64,000 nucleotides of DNA from Perlabentimonas sp034003245 (GCA_034003245.1 JAVEYY010000001.1:1-64000), one strand, 5' to 3'; counted from the first letter of the stretch, positions 52,231-61,585 are shown. Program-made: numbers and translations. Notes: generated from the letters alone by a model not told the origin.

Positions 52231-53679
52231 CTATTTCTTACGCATCGAAATCCCTTTGGCCCTTATCTGTTGTTTACGTCTATTTGCATAAATATTGCCA
52301 AGCAGGATAAATACCACAGCAGCAATAAGCGCCATGTATGTATCTTCCATTTTCCACCACCCAGCAACGCGTGCAATAATGTTAACAATAACCGCTATGG
52401 TACCACCAATAAAGGCAAACCGAACGCCATCGGTAGATATCCAGCCTCGCTGGTAAATACCCAGCATTATCACTATAGCACCAATTGCACGGATTCCGTA
52501 GGATATGTAGGCCATGCTAAGGATTGCTCCACTTGAGTAGATTGCCAATGGAATGGTAATGAGGTTAACCAAAATAACCAGCTTACGCGCGGTGGAGATA
52601 ATCTTTTGGTCAACCGCCGATTTATTGATAATACCATGGTAAATATCCTTGGTGGCAATGGTAACCACGGCAAAGTTAACAGGCCCGACAGTTGAGAGGA
52701 TTGCCGCCAGAATTCCCGCAAGAGCAATTCCACCCATTAATGGATGGATAAACTCGGGCGTTACCATCAGCTCGGGAAGCACCATCTTAGCATTTGTCAC
52801 CTCGAAGTAGCTACCCGACTTGGCAACCAGTCCCAGAAGAGCTACCATTATGCCGAATGGGGCGATGATTAACGAGGAGAGTATGGCCGATTTCTTGGCT
52901 ATTTCGGCAGTACGTGCGGCAAAGATGGGTTGAATGCTTGCCTGTCCGGCCATTCCCCCAAGCACACCGCCAAGGATAAGGCTCCACGCATAGCTTAATC
53001 CTCCGCTAAAAGGATTGTACAAATTCTCGGGCGAACCGTGGTTGGCCACTAAGTCTGCCTTGAGGGCAGCAAATCCGCCCACATCAATAATACCGTTTAC
53101 GGCCGCATAGCCAATACCAAGGAACATTACAATAACGTGGATAATCCCAGTAATAGCCAGGGCATGCATACCTCCAATATAAGTGTAGATGGTAATTACA
53201 ACCGATGATACCAGCACGGAGTAACCCCACGACAGGTCGAACATGGCCGAGATAACGCTCGATGCCGTTTGGAGCTGCACAAACGCCAGCACAATGTAAG
53301 CAAAAAGGAAAGCCACTGCCGATATAGCTTTGGAACGCTTACCAAATAGCCGTCCCAGCATCTCGCTAACGGTGTGTACATTATTCTTACGGTAATGGCG
53401 TGCAACGGTAAACCCGATAATAATCATTCCAATTGCTGTGGAGATGTTGTACAGAATTGGCTGCAGCGTTCCCGACGTGAAGGCCTTTTCACTAACACCG
53501 ATGGTGCTCATCCCGCCAAGCCACTCCGAGGCTACCACCACGGCACATGCTACCACGCCCAGGTTACGGCCCGCCACCAGGTAATCGGCAGCCGATCGGC
53601 TGGCAACCTTCTTTGTAAGAATTGAGATTAGGGTTATTAAGCCAAAGTAGGCCAGAACAACAATAAGATAAATAGACAT
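52231..53679 (-). CDS. Sodium/solute symporter (SSS family)
   Basis: The 482-residue protein has 12-13 membrane segments of the SSS/LeuT fold. ADYLVAGRNLGVVACAVVVASEWLGGMSTIG is the N-terminal discontinuous helix, and GGMAGQASIQPIFAARTAEIA is the conserved loop. GIALAGILAAILSTVGPVNFAV forms helix 8, where sodium ligands lie. It is the first gene of the operon, followed by the CoA-transferase after 25 bases, so it likely imports the acid acted on by that operon. Members transport acetate, pyruvate, sugars, proline or other acids. Confidence 0.87.
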   Translation of the reverse strand: MSIYLIVVLAYFGLITLISILTKKVASRSAADYLVAGRNLGVVACAVVVASEWLGGMSTIGVSEKAFTSGTLQPILYNISTAIGMIIIGFTVARHYRKNNVHTVSEMLGRLFGKRSKAISAVAFLFAYIVLAFVQLQTASSVISAMFDLSWGYSVLVSSVVITIYTYIGGMHALAITGIIHVIVMFLGIGYAAVNGIIDVGGFAALKADLVANHGSPENLYNPFSGGLSYAWSLILGGVLGGMAGQASIQPIFAARTAEIAKKSAILSSLIIAPFGIMVALLGLVAKSGSYFEVTNAKMVLPELMVTPEFIHPLMGGIALAGILAAILSTVGPVNFAVVTIATKDIYHGIINKSAVDQKIISTARKLVILVNLITIPLAIYSSGAILSMAYISYGIRAIGAIVIMLGIYQRGWISTDGVRFAFIGGTIAVIVNIIARVAGWWKMEDTYMALIAAVVFILLGNIYANRRKQQIRAKGISMRKK

Positions 53680-53708
53680 ATGGTATATTTTAGGTTTACC
53701 TGCCTGTG

Positions 53709-53776
53709 GCAGGGTTAGGTTAGAAAAAGCATAAGCCGATAAAAAAAGAACCAGGCTTAGGAAAACCTAAACCTGC
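53709..53776 (-). other. Long imperfect hairpin in the symporter leader
   Basis: GCAGGGTTAGGTT (53709-53721) pairs with AACCTAAACCTGC (53764-53776) and an inner AAGCC/GGCTT adds to it. It lies between the probable promoter and the start codon, so it could affect expression or be a repeat remnant. Confidence 0.45.
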
Positions 53777-53837
53777 CCTGCGTCTATTACTGCGCTGTAC
53801 AAACTTCATTACCATGTACGAACACGAAAATGTTACG

Positions 53838-53845
53838 CAAATTTA
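53838..53845 (-). promoter_or_regulatory. Probable -7 box of the symporter operon
   Basis: TAAATTTG on the minus strand matches TAnnTTTG and lies about 160 bases before the ATG at 53679. No -33 motif was seen. Confidence 0.4.
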
Positions 53846-53908
53846 TCCATTAAAATCTAATTCGAAAACCTTTGCGGAGATTATTCGGGGCGGGTGTTTA
53901 TAAACATA

Positions 53909-54144
53909 TGGGAAGACCGAAGACGGAAGACCGAAGACGCCTGCCTCGTAAACCGACGTTTTTTGGAGGTTGACGAGGGAAGTCTGAAGACAGAAGTCTG
54001 AAGACGGAAGACCGAAGACGGAAGACCGAAGACGGAAGTTGCCTGCCTCGTAAACCGACGCTTTTTGGAGGTTGACGAGGGAAGACCGAAGACCGAAGAC
54101 GGAAGACGGAAGAGCGAAGACGGAAGAGCGAAGGGCAGAGGGCG
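53909..54144. repeat. Purine-rich GAAGAC(C/G) tract with 44-bp direct repeat
   Basis: GAAGACCGAAGACGGAAG-type units run through the tract. A 44-bp unit at 53939-53982 recurs at 54041-54084 with one mismatch; it contains AAACCGACG, TTTTTTGGAGGTTGACGAGG and other blocks. A degenerate third copy begins at about 54203. Open frames across it are artefacts of the low complexity. It forms the first part of a 1.1-kb gene-free region (53680-54793). Confidence 0.75.
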
Positions 54145-54480
54145 AAGAGCAAGGAGAATATCGAATAATGAATTACGAATGTTGAAGTTGGAAGACAGAA
54201 GACGCCTGCCTCGCACGTCTCAGCTTGTCTCGGAAGGAAGCCGTTTTCTGGCTTGCTGACGAGAGGAACCGCTGTTCTTTTGCGGTTAACGAGAGGATTG
54301 AGGCGTTTTTTTTACCGAAGTAATTCACCTGTCACCCGTCACCAATATTCAAGTAATCTGTGGTAATTCGTGTAAACCTGTCCGCCCACTGGCGGATCTG
54401 TGGATAAAATATGCCAGGGGCTACAAAACCAAAAGTCGAACGCTATGTACCTATGAGTAAACTATGTTTCTATGTGGTTT

Positions 54481-54555
54481 CTGATTAGTTGATTGATTAG
54501 TTGATTGATTGGATGATTGATTAGATGATTGATTGGTTGATTGATTGGTTGATCG
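54481..54555. repeat. ATTG/GATT short tandem repeat
   Basis: GATTGATTAGTTGATTGATT and near variants repeat for about 75 bases. The surrounding 54560-54793 includes purine-rich GGGCAGAGGGCAGAGAGC and has no supported gene. Confidence 0.75.
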
Positions 54556-54793
54556 AATTGCTTTGCCAACTGCATTTTGCCAACTGATGATTGAGTGTAA
54601 GAAAAATCATTATGCATTCGGTGGTAGATTCTGAAGGGCAGAGGGCAGAGAGCAAGGGGCAACAGCATAATTTACCTTCGGTGAGTTCTCTCTTCTCGTA
54701 AGAAGGTGACTAGAAGAGATCGGTTGTGTGAATTGGAACACCTAAGCGGTTTGTGTTAATTTGTGGATAATGAATAACAGGTTACGGGTGCAG

Positions 54794-55843
54794 CTATACC
54801 CTCTCAAGTTCCCACAGCTCGATAGACTCGCTGGTGCGAACCTGCTGCAACCAGCTCTTTTTGGGTGATGGTTTCTGGTGAACAGGCGATTGGATATGGT
54901 TTACTAACCGGAAACGATTTTGGCCATTCAGTTCAGCCTGTACGGGATGATCGGCCGCCAATCCGGCTGCCTGCGCAAAGGTTGAGAAGAGGATTACCAG
55001 TCCGCAGCTTTGTGGCAGGGTCTTGTGTGCCGAGCTGAAGAATCGTTCAAACAGATCGGCCTGGTAGTACATGGCCAGATCGAGGTTACCGGATGGGGTA
55101 TCGGGTATCCAGGGAGGGTTAAAAACCACCAAATCTAGATTGTGACAGCTAATACCCTCGAAAAGATCGGCTCGCTGGGTTTGAATCCTGTTATGCATGC
55201 CCAACCGCTGCAGGTCGAGGTTTAGGCCATATAGGGCATTGGGGTTGATATCGGTGGCTAAAATGCTTTTTACACCTTGCTTTAGCATGTAGAACGACAG
55301 CACCCCGCAGCCCGTACCTAAATCCAAAGCAGAACTAATGTCCCTACCCTGCCCTAACCAGCTATCGAAAAGGAACAGATGCTCTGTGCGCGTTGGAAAG
55401 TAGACACCATAGTAAGGATGCAGCTTATGCTGTAGACCAGGGAACTGCACGCCGTTGGTATACCACTGGTAGGCTCCATTTATACCCAGCACATCGGTGA
55501 AGGGTAGGTAAAACCGTTCTATCTCTGGGAAAAACTCCTGCAGCCATGGAATATTAGGCGAATTCTGCAAGTCGATTTTGTAGTTAACCACCCTAACCAG
55601 AAGCCGTTGACTTATATCGCGGAGCTTATCACGTTGAAGACGCGACGAGGCGTAGCTGGTAATGGGGAACTGCTGGCCAAGCTGCTTCTTTACCCAGGAG
55701 TAGAAAGCCATAGCCGTGCCAAAAGTACCCTCGAAGCAAAACAACTCGCCACGCTTAAGCCCCTCGAATACCTGTTGATATCGGTTGCCCGCTGTAAGCG
55801 GCCTGGCCGAGATTGGCTCAAGTATGGGTACGGGGTAGTGCAT
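54794..55843 (-). CDS. Class I SAM-dependent methyltransferase (PrmC/RsmC-like)
   Basis: The 349-residue protein has an N-terminal region of about 150 residues without recognisable motif. The Rossmann methyltransferase domain follows, with ALDLGTGCGVLSFYML (SAM binding), ATDINPNAL and the NPPW active site in DLVVFNPPWIP. NPPW/Y marks enzymes that methylate amide or amino nitrogens. LVILFSTFAQAAG near the end is like that of RNA or protein methyltransferases. The substrate is not known. The first duplicated 283-bp element lies upstream and carries a -7 box pointing at this gene, which may serve as its promoter. Confidence 0.75.
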   Translation of the reverse strand: MHYPVPILEPISARPLTAGNRYQQVFEGLKRGELFCFEGTFGTAMAFYSWVKKQLGQQFPITSYASSRLQRDKLRDISQRLLVRVVNYKIDLQNSPNIPWLQEFFPEIERFYLPFTDVLGINGAYQWYTNGVQFPGLQHKLHPYYGVYFPTRTEHLFLFDSWLGQGRDISSALDLGTGCGVLSFYMLKQGVKSILATDINPNALYGLNLDLQRLGMHNRIQTQRADLFEGISCHNLDLVVFNPPWIPDTPSGNLDLAMYYQADLFERFFSSAHKTLPQSCGLVILFSTFAQAAGLAADHPVQAELNGQNRFRLVNHIQSPVHQKPSPKKSWLQQVRTSESIELWELERV

Positions 55844-55891
55844 ATTTAATACAACCTATGGATTATTCCCAGATGAAGTTAAAAACTTTAC

Positions 55892-56174
55892 AAAGATGGC
55901 TGTTTTTTTGACGAAAATTTTCCTTCACAAAAAAATTTTATATCACTGATTATCTGATTAATAAAAGGGAATATTATTTAGAAAAGGTATAAATTACGTG
56001 GATGTCCCCAAAAACCTTGTCACAAAACCGGAAAACCGAGGATATATCTATAGAGGGGGTTACTAAATGGATTTACCTAAGCAAAAGAAGCGGAAGCCCA
56101 ACAGCCTCCACAGCCCAAGCTCCCCCTTCGCACGCCCCTAAACTAAAAGGAAAGGAGGTAAGGTGACAAAGATA
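55892..56174. repeat. Duplicated 283-bp noncoding element, copy 1
   Basis: This stretch recurs at 61605-61887, about 90% identical by eye, with 64 identical bases at 56005-56068. Blocks include CCTTGTCACAAAACCGG and GGATATATCTATAGAGGGGG. It carries CAAAGATA at 56167-56174, a TATCTTTG box on the minus strand. A 54-codon frame (56002-56166) is not conserved in copy 2, so the element is treated as noncoding. It occupies most of the gap between the methyltransferase and the C10 peptidase genes. Confidence 0.9.
56167..56174 (-). promoter_or_regulatory. Leftward -7 box at the end of element copy 1
   Basis: TATCTTTG on the minus strand is an exact TAnnTTTG match, conserved in copy 2 (61880-61887). 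A transcript would run leftward through the element towards the methyltransferase gene. Confidence 0.45.
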
Positions 56175-56306
56175 CGATGAAATTCTCAAGCAATAGTTGC
56201 TACCATAGGATTAATGTCCCTATTGCCACCAGGTGGTAGTAAAAAAATTAGATGCAACATATTAGGTGGCCACATAAAATACCCTAAATCAAAAAAACCA
56301 ACTGCA

Positions 56307-57719
56307 ATGAAAAAAAACAATGTGTATTTCTACTTTCTTCTTATTGTGCTTCTTGTATCTTGCACAAAAATTGATTACACCGAAGATTTTGCATTAGACA
56401 TAAAGTCATCAAATCCAAAGTATAATGTCTCTTTGCAAAACGTAAAACAGCTACTATCTGTAGTAGATAACAACTCCGATATCAATATAGAAAGTATTAC
56501 ACCGCTAACCCATAATTATGATACGCTTTTATATGTCGTTAACTACTCCAAGGACTTAGGATGGAAAATTATTGCTGCAGATAAAAGAGTTAATCCAATA
56601 CTTGCCCTAAACTCAACAGGTAGTTTCAATATTGATAATTTAGATCCAGGAATATTTATTTGGTTAGATGATTTATCTAACAGAATTAGCCAATTTAAAA
56701 TTTATGGTGATGAAGATTCAACTTGTATAGATTTTGTGTTTTGGCAAAAGCTGGAAGAACTTAATGACAATATTAGCGGTAAATCTTATGCGTATATCCC
56801 GCCCGAAGGAGGTGGTTACTGGCAATTAATAAACGTTACAACTACTCCATTGCCCTCCCAGCAAGTAGGTCCCCTATTACCAACCAAATGGGGCCAAGGT
56901 TCTCCTTGGAATACTTGTGTTCCTTATACAAGCCAATCTCTTACAGAACGTTGTCCAAATGGATGTGTTGCTGTTGCCGGTGCACAAATGCTCTACTATC
57001 TTAACCATACAATTAATAAGCCCACATCAATGTTTTCTACAGGTGAATGTTGGGGCTGGTCAATAAACGACGGTGGTTTTTTGACAACAGGTTATAATTA
57101 TGGATTTAGCTTTAGCAATAAGAATTCTCAGGTATGGAATAATATGCCATTAGAATATAATCTCCCTTTTGATAACTATCATAATGTTGGCATTCTAATG
57201 GGATATATTGGGATGAAAATTGACATGAGCTATGGAGTAAACGGCTCTGGAGCAAGAATGAATAAACTAGTTGACTATTTTAGATTTGAGGGTATAACTT
57301 GCAGCAATAATGTTGATTATAATTCATCTACCGTTATTTCTAACCTCAACACCAACCGACCCGTTGTTATAAGCGCAGACAGGTTTGATGGCTGGGCAAC
57401 TTGGCTTGGAATAAACTGGTATAAGAAGTATAAAGGGCACGCATGGGTTATTGATGGCTACGAACGAAGAACAACTAAATACACCTATACCTACGAATGG
57501 GTTATTGATGATGGAATGGCTCCATATAAGAAAAGTACAAATACGCTTATTGGTGAACAAAGGATTGAAGAGTACTACTCGTCAATCAATTACCTAATTA
57601 TGAATTGGGGATATGATGGTTACTATGATACAGGAAGGTATACATTAACAGGAGACTGGACTACATCAAGCAGTAGAAATTATATTTACGACAGAAAGAT
57701 GATTTACAATTTCAACTAG
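56307..57719 (+). CDS. C10-family (streptopain-like) cysteine peptidase lipoprotein
   Basis: From the ATG at 56307 the product has 470 residues and a lipobox LVSC (Cys19). An upstream in-frame ATG at 56214 lies next to the repeat element and would move the signal away from the N-terminus. A pro-domain of the Spi_C10 type occupies about residues 30-160. The catalytic Cys is Cys220 in CPNGCVAVAGAQMLYYL, the His is His378 in KGHAWVIDGY, and MNWGYDG (432-438) is the last conserved block. No type IX secretion C-terminal domain is seen, so the enzyme is probably a lipid-anchored periplasmic or surface protease, activated by pro-domain removal. Confidence 0.85.
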   Translation: MKKNNVYFYFLLIVLLVSCTKIDYTEDFALDIKSSNPKYNVSLQNVKQLLSVVDNNSDINIESITPLTHNYDTLLYVVNYSKDLGWKIIAADKRVNPILALNSTGSFNIDNLDPGIFIWLDDLSNRISQFKIYGDEDSTCIDFVFWQKLEELNDNISGKSYAYIPPEGGGYWQLINVTTTPLPSQQVGPLLPTKWGQGSPWNTCVPYTSQSLTERCPNGCVAVAGAQMLYYLNHTINKPTSMFSTGECWGWSINDGGFLTTGYNYGFSFSNKNSQVWNNMPLEYNLPFDNYHNVGILMGYIGMKIDMSYGVNGSGARMNKLVDYFRFEGITCSNNVDYNSSTVISNLNTNRPVVISADRFDGWATWLGINWYKKYKGHAWVIDGYERRTTKYTYTYEWVIDDGMAPYKKSTNTLIGEQRIEEYYSSINYLIMNWGYDGYYDTGRYTLTGDWTTSSSRNYIYDRKMIYNFN

Positions 57720-57724
57720 ATAAT

Positions 57725-57760
57725 ACAGGGGTTGTGGTATAGTTAGAACACAACCCCTGT
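57725..57760 (+). terminator. Terminator after the C10 peptidase
   Basis: ACAGGGGTTGTG (57725-57736) pairs perfectly with CACAACCCCTGT (57749-57760) over a 12-base loop, followed by TTTAAAC. Confidence 0.75.
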
Positions 57761-57775
57761 TTAAACAGACTAATT

Positions 57776-58552
57776 ATGAAAAGATATAATAAAAGAATTC
57801 TACGAGTAGAGAGTTTATTACCAATAACCCTCTTTTCAATCGTTGTGCTAACCTCATGCGTTAAAAGCACCCCTTCGCTAAGGCCTATAGAGTTTAGGCC
57901 AAAGGAGTGTAAAAATATTTATGTAGCACAGGCTAAACGGATACCCGTTTATGGGCAGAATCGGGAGATTGTGCGCTATGATTACAGGGGAACCGATGAA
58001 ATTACTATCCCCATAGAGGATTTTGGCCTTGCCATTTTTACTTACAACCAAACATTGTCGGTATACAATGATGTGCTGGATGTGCATATTACCCAGCTTG
58101 AAATGGAGATTGAACAAAGCTACCGAAGATCGTCCAAAACGGCTAGTAGCACAGGTGTAAAGAATAGCTTTGAATACGATGCTCCGCCCATTATTATTGA
58201 GTACAGAACCACAGGCATAAGCAGCATTTCGATAAGTTCTCAACAGGTTTCTATGTTTGGTGAGGAGGTGGGGCAACCCCTCAATCAACATGTCGCTATT
58301 GTGCAATACGATCCCGATTTTATAGCCTCATCCGAATCGAAAAGTTTACTCTATGGGTATTCCGAAACAGGCAAGCCCACAACGTTGGCAGAATGGATTG
58401 GCCTGTCGCCCCTTGCGCAACCCTTAGTGTATCTGCGCCTTAAAACTGCTCCAACTACACTCCCTATAAACACTTCGTTTAGAGTTGATGTGATTACAGC
58501 CGAAGGCATTGAATTATCATACACCACTAGACAAATTACCATAACACCATGA
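57776..58552 (+). CDS. Lipoprotein of unknown function, first gene of the TonB-receptor operon
   Basis: The 258-residue product has an extended signal with lipobox LTSC (Cys28). The mature part is beta-rich, with no recognised family, although DUF4249-linked operons often carry such lipoproteins. Its stop overlaps the DUF4249 start as ATGA, showing translational coupling. A role at the outer membrane next to the receptor is inferred. Confidence 0.75.
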   Translation: MKRYNKRILRVESLLPITLFSIVVLTSCVKSTPSLRPIEFRPKECKNIYVAQAKRIPVYGQNREIVRYDYRGTDEITIPIEDFGLAIFTYNQTLSVYNDVLDVHITQLEMEIEQSYRRSSKTASSTGVKNSFEYDAPPIIIEYRTTGISSISISSQQVSMFGEEVGQPLNQHVAIVQYDPDFIASSESKSLLYGYSETGKPTTLAEWIGLSPLAQPLVYLRLKTAPTTLPINTSFRVDVITAEGIELSYTTRQITITP

Positions 58553-59469
58553 ACTGGACAAACTTATCCAAAAAAAGCCTCTTATGTATTGCTTCTATCC
58601 TGATCCTTTCGTCGTCCTGCGTTAAGGAGATAAATATCAACCCCGAGGATCAAGGGAAATATGTTCTTAACTGCATCCTTAAAAACGATACTCTACAGAC
58701 CCTAAGCCTAACGAGCACCGCCTCCATTGATGGGAATTACATCTATCATCAGGTAAGCGATGCCCAGGTTTCGTTGTGGCTCAACGAGGAGCATGTGGGC
58801 AATTTCGCAAAGGTGGGTTACGACAAATGGCAATTGAAACATACCCCAACTGCCGGAGGAGTTTATCGTATCGAAGCCAGGATTTTCGATGGATCAACCC
58901 TGACAGCAACCACAGTTATGCCCTACAACCTCGATATTGTATCACAACATAATGGCGACAGGTATCCGTCAAGGTCTTTTACTCAAAATTCATTCGAACT
59001 TCCCTGCTGGGTTATGATTCTATCCTCCGAAAGTTTTATCCTCCCCCACACAAAACCTGAGGACTTATCGTCCCTTAAGGTTCACCTAGGAAGCGATCAT
59101 CCGCAAACCGACAGGTTTAACCTCGACGGAAATCTTTTAAGCATTATCCCCCAAGCCGATACTCCGGCTTTCCTTTTTTACATTCGCATAGCCAATGTCC
59201 CCGGAAATTTACAAGCAAACTCAATTACATTCAAACTCCAAACAAACTACGGGAACAATTCCCTTATCAACTTCCGAACTGCATCGCAGGAGTATGATAT
59301 GTACTTAAAATCGAGCTTTCAAAAAATCCTTATGCGAAAGGACGAATCCGACCCCCTAATCTGGTTCGATGAAACGCGAGTTTACTCGAATATTATCAAC
59401 GGAGTGGGCATATTTGCCTCCTACACCGATAACTACTTTATCTACAATAGCGATGGCTCCAATTGGTAA
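58549..59469 (+). CDS. DUF4249 lipoprotein
   Basis: The 306-residue protein has a lipobox SSSC (Cys24) and the DUF4249 N-terminus: NPEDQGKYVLNCILKN, then SLTSTASIDGNY, VSDAQVSLWLNEEHVG and GGVYRIEARIFDG. These are beta-sandwich domains. DUF4249 proteins almost always lie next to a TonB-dependent receptor and may be its surface partner. The stop overlaps the receptor start by 17 bases. Confidence 0.83.
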   Translation: MNWTNLSKKSLLCIASILILSSSCVKEININPEDQGKYVLNCILKNDTLQTLSLTSTASIDGNYIYHQVSDAQVSLWLNEEHVGNFAKVGYDKWQLKHTPTAGGVYRIEARIFDGSTLTATTVMPYNLDIVSQHNGDRYPSRSFTQNSFELPCWVMILSSESFILPHTKPEDLSSLKVHLGSDHPQTDRFNLDGNLLSIIPQADTPAFLFYIRIANVPGNLQANSITFKLQTNYGNNSLINFRTASQEYDMYLKSSFQKILMRKDESDPLIWFDETRVYSNIINGVGIFASYTDNYFIYNSDGSNW

Positions 59470-61585
59470 CCCCAAAAGTTGTGGATTGTCCATAATCATA
59501 ATGCTCCTAGTCGCATCGGGGGCGATTGCAAATGTAACTATCTATGATACTAACCAGCAAGATACCACACGCATTGCTAGGCATATAGCGGTAGACTCGG
59601 TTGTAATTACAAGCAAAACGCCCAACAGGCGTAACAGCGAGTATGCTTTTTCTCCCCTAAAAGCGAAAGAGATTACCACTCTGCTGGGAGAAACCGATGT
59701 GATTCGATATTTGGGAACAATACCAGGAGTATCGCAGGGAATGGAGGGCGGAATGGCTTTTTACGTTAGGGGGAGCAACAACGGCAATAACCGAATTGAA
59801 CTCGACGGAGTACCCGTATATGGAAGCACACATCTATTCGGTTTGGTATCTACCTTCCATGCCGACATTATCGACTCTGCTACTTTTCGGATGGGAGGCA
59901 TACCAGCCAGCTCTGGCGACTTTTTAGCTTCAGTAACCAGCATTTCCACGCTGATGCCATCGGTAAAAACCTCGAAAAAAGGATTAAGCATCTCCCCATT
60001 CATTGCAGGAGCATCATTTTGCGGTATTATTCCCAAAACACAACTTGGCATTTTAGCTGCAGCCCGCACCCTTACTCTTCGTCCATTACTTTTGATTACA
60101 AAAAAGGTAACTCCCCTGGAAGCGGATATTAATCCTGAGGTTATTGACGCATATACTAAAGTTACTCGCAGAATTAACGAACACAATACCCTTTCGCTAA
60201 GTGGATATATAAGCAACGATTTCTTTGAATTTGACATAGGGGTTAGCGATCTTTCCATGAACTGGGGAAATAAATTAGCTAGCCTAATTTGGGAACATAA
60301 GCACCCCGATGGAATCAGAGTTAGAACCCAGGCTTATGCCAATCAGTTCCAATCAGGTCAGCAGTTTATATACTACAGCGAGGATGGACAACTAGAGTCG
60401 GCGCTCCGAATGCGTACCTCGATAGGGGAGATTAACGCCAGCACAACCTTTTGGTTCGACATAACGCGTTGGAGTCTGATGGCGGGAGGATCGTTTTCGG
60501 TACGGCAGTTCAGCCCCGCAGCCGAAAAGGTGCTAGTTGGGCAATCCACATCAAACGAGTTTGGTGAGAACTCCCGAACTCAAAACCATAACATTTTTGC
60601 GGCCATAGCATATCGCAACAGCTTTCTTGCTGCAAGTTTTGGGGTTAGGCAGAGCGCATATTTGATTAGTAAAAATCATACCTGGCTAACCGATATTAGA
60701 GTTAGCGCCAAAGGCTTTTGGGGAAGCAAAGGGGGGGTTGAAATTACCTACGATAAACTCTCACAAACGCACCACACGCTGGAGGGATTACCCATGGGAT
60801 GGGCTATTGACCTTATGATTCCTGCTGACAATCAATTCCCAGTGCAATATGCGCATCAGCTGTATACGGGGGCTTACGGTTATTTCGAGGGCATAACAGC
60901 CTCGCTCGGGGCTTATATCAAAAGCATGAACAATCTGATTAGCTACAGCAATTCAACTAATATTTTTGGTGTGCAGAACACCAGCTGGCACGATGAAATA
61001 GCTATTGGCAAGGGAGATAGTCGGGGGATTGAGGCTCGTGTTGAGAAAAGTTCATCAACATGGAGCGGAAGCATCGCTTATACCCTTTCAAAAACCACTA
61101 GACAGTTTCCGGAAATAAACCAGGGGAAACCATTTCCCTTTAAGTTCGATCGAAGGCATATTCTAAATATCCTTACACAAATTAAACTGCCAGTTAAAAA
61201 AGAGGCATACCGTAGCATTAATGCCACACTCTCACTATCATCTGGTCACTACACCACCCTGGCAACAGCAATGTACAAGGGCGCGGAGTTGCCCTTTTGG
61301 TCGGCCATTGGGGATAATTATCGCACTCTGCTCATGAACCAGAATTCCTGGGGCAGGCAGCTGGTATCCCAAGTTAACGGGGTAAAAATGCCCGTGTTCA
61401 TTAGGCTTGATATTGGCTATGCAACTACCCGTGTTAAAGCAAAATACACCCGTGAAATTTCCTATGGGTTATACAATGTGCTCAATATTCAAAATCCTTA
61501 CCTATACTTCTATCACGATTACTCATGGAAACAGCTAAGCATTTTGCCCATTGTACCCTCCATTAGCTATCGTGTTAATTTTTAA
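59453..61585 (+). CDS. TonB-dependent receptor
   Basis: The ATG at 59453 gives 710 residues. It starts in the end of the DUF4249 gene, and an earlier frame start at 59369 would give no signal peptide. A signal peptide (ending near AIA) is followed by VVITSKTPNRR and the plug domain: LLGETDVIRYLGTIPGVSQG, then GMAFYVRGSNNGNNRIELDGVPVYG. The 22-strand barrel ends in SISYRVNF. No N-terminal carboxypeptidase-like domain is present, unlike SusC-type proteins. It would import an unidentified substrate with TonB energy. Confidence 0.87.
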   Translation: MAPIGNPKSCGLSIIIMLLVASGAIANVTIYDTNQQDTTRIARHIAVDSVVITSKTPNRRNSEYAFSPLKAKEITTLLGETDVIRYLGTIPGVSQGMEGGMAFYVRGSNNGNNRIELDGVPVYGSTHLFGLVSTFHADIIDSATFRMGGIPASSGDFLASVTSISTLMPSVKTSKKGLSISPFIAGASFCGIIPKTQLGILAAARTLTLRPLLLITKKVTPLEADINPEVIDAYTKVTRRINEHNTLSLSGYISNDFFEFDIGVSDLSMNWGNKLASLIWEHKHPDGIRVRTQAYANQFQSGQQFIYYSEDGQLESALRMRTSIGEINASTTFWFDITRWSLMAGGSFSVRQFSPAAEKVLVGQSTSNEFGENSRTQNHNIFAAIAYRNSFLAASFGVRQSAYLISKNHTWLTDIRVSAKGFWGSKGGVEITYDKLSQTHHTLEGLPMGWAIDLMIPADNQFPVQYAHQLYTGAYGYFEGITASLGAYIKSMNNLISYSNSTNIFGVQNTSWHDEIAIGKGDSRGIEARVEKSSSTWSGSIAYTLSKTTRQFPEINQGKPFPFKFDRRHILNILTQIKLPVKKEAYRSINATLSLSSGHYTTLATAMYKGAELPFWSAIGDNYRTLLMNQNSWGRQLVSQVNGVKMPVFIRLDIGYATTRVKAKYTREISYGLYNVLNIQNPYLYFYHDYSWKQLSILPIVPSISYRVNF

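Noticed and set aside
53881..54216. Open frames across the GAAGAC tract coding Ser/Arg/Phe-rich repeats
   Set aside because: They follow from the low-complexity DNA, exist in two frames at once and have no start context.
54462..54668. Frame with INQPINH repeats on the minus strand
   Set aside because: It is a translation of the ATTG tandem repeat.
56002..56166. 54-codon frame inside element copy 1
   Set aside because: In copy 2 the ATG is lost and an in-frame TAG appears while the DNA stays conserved, so it is not under coding selection.
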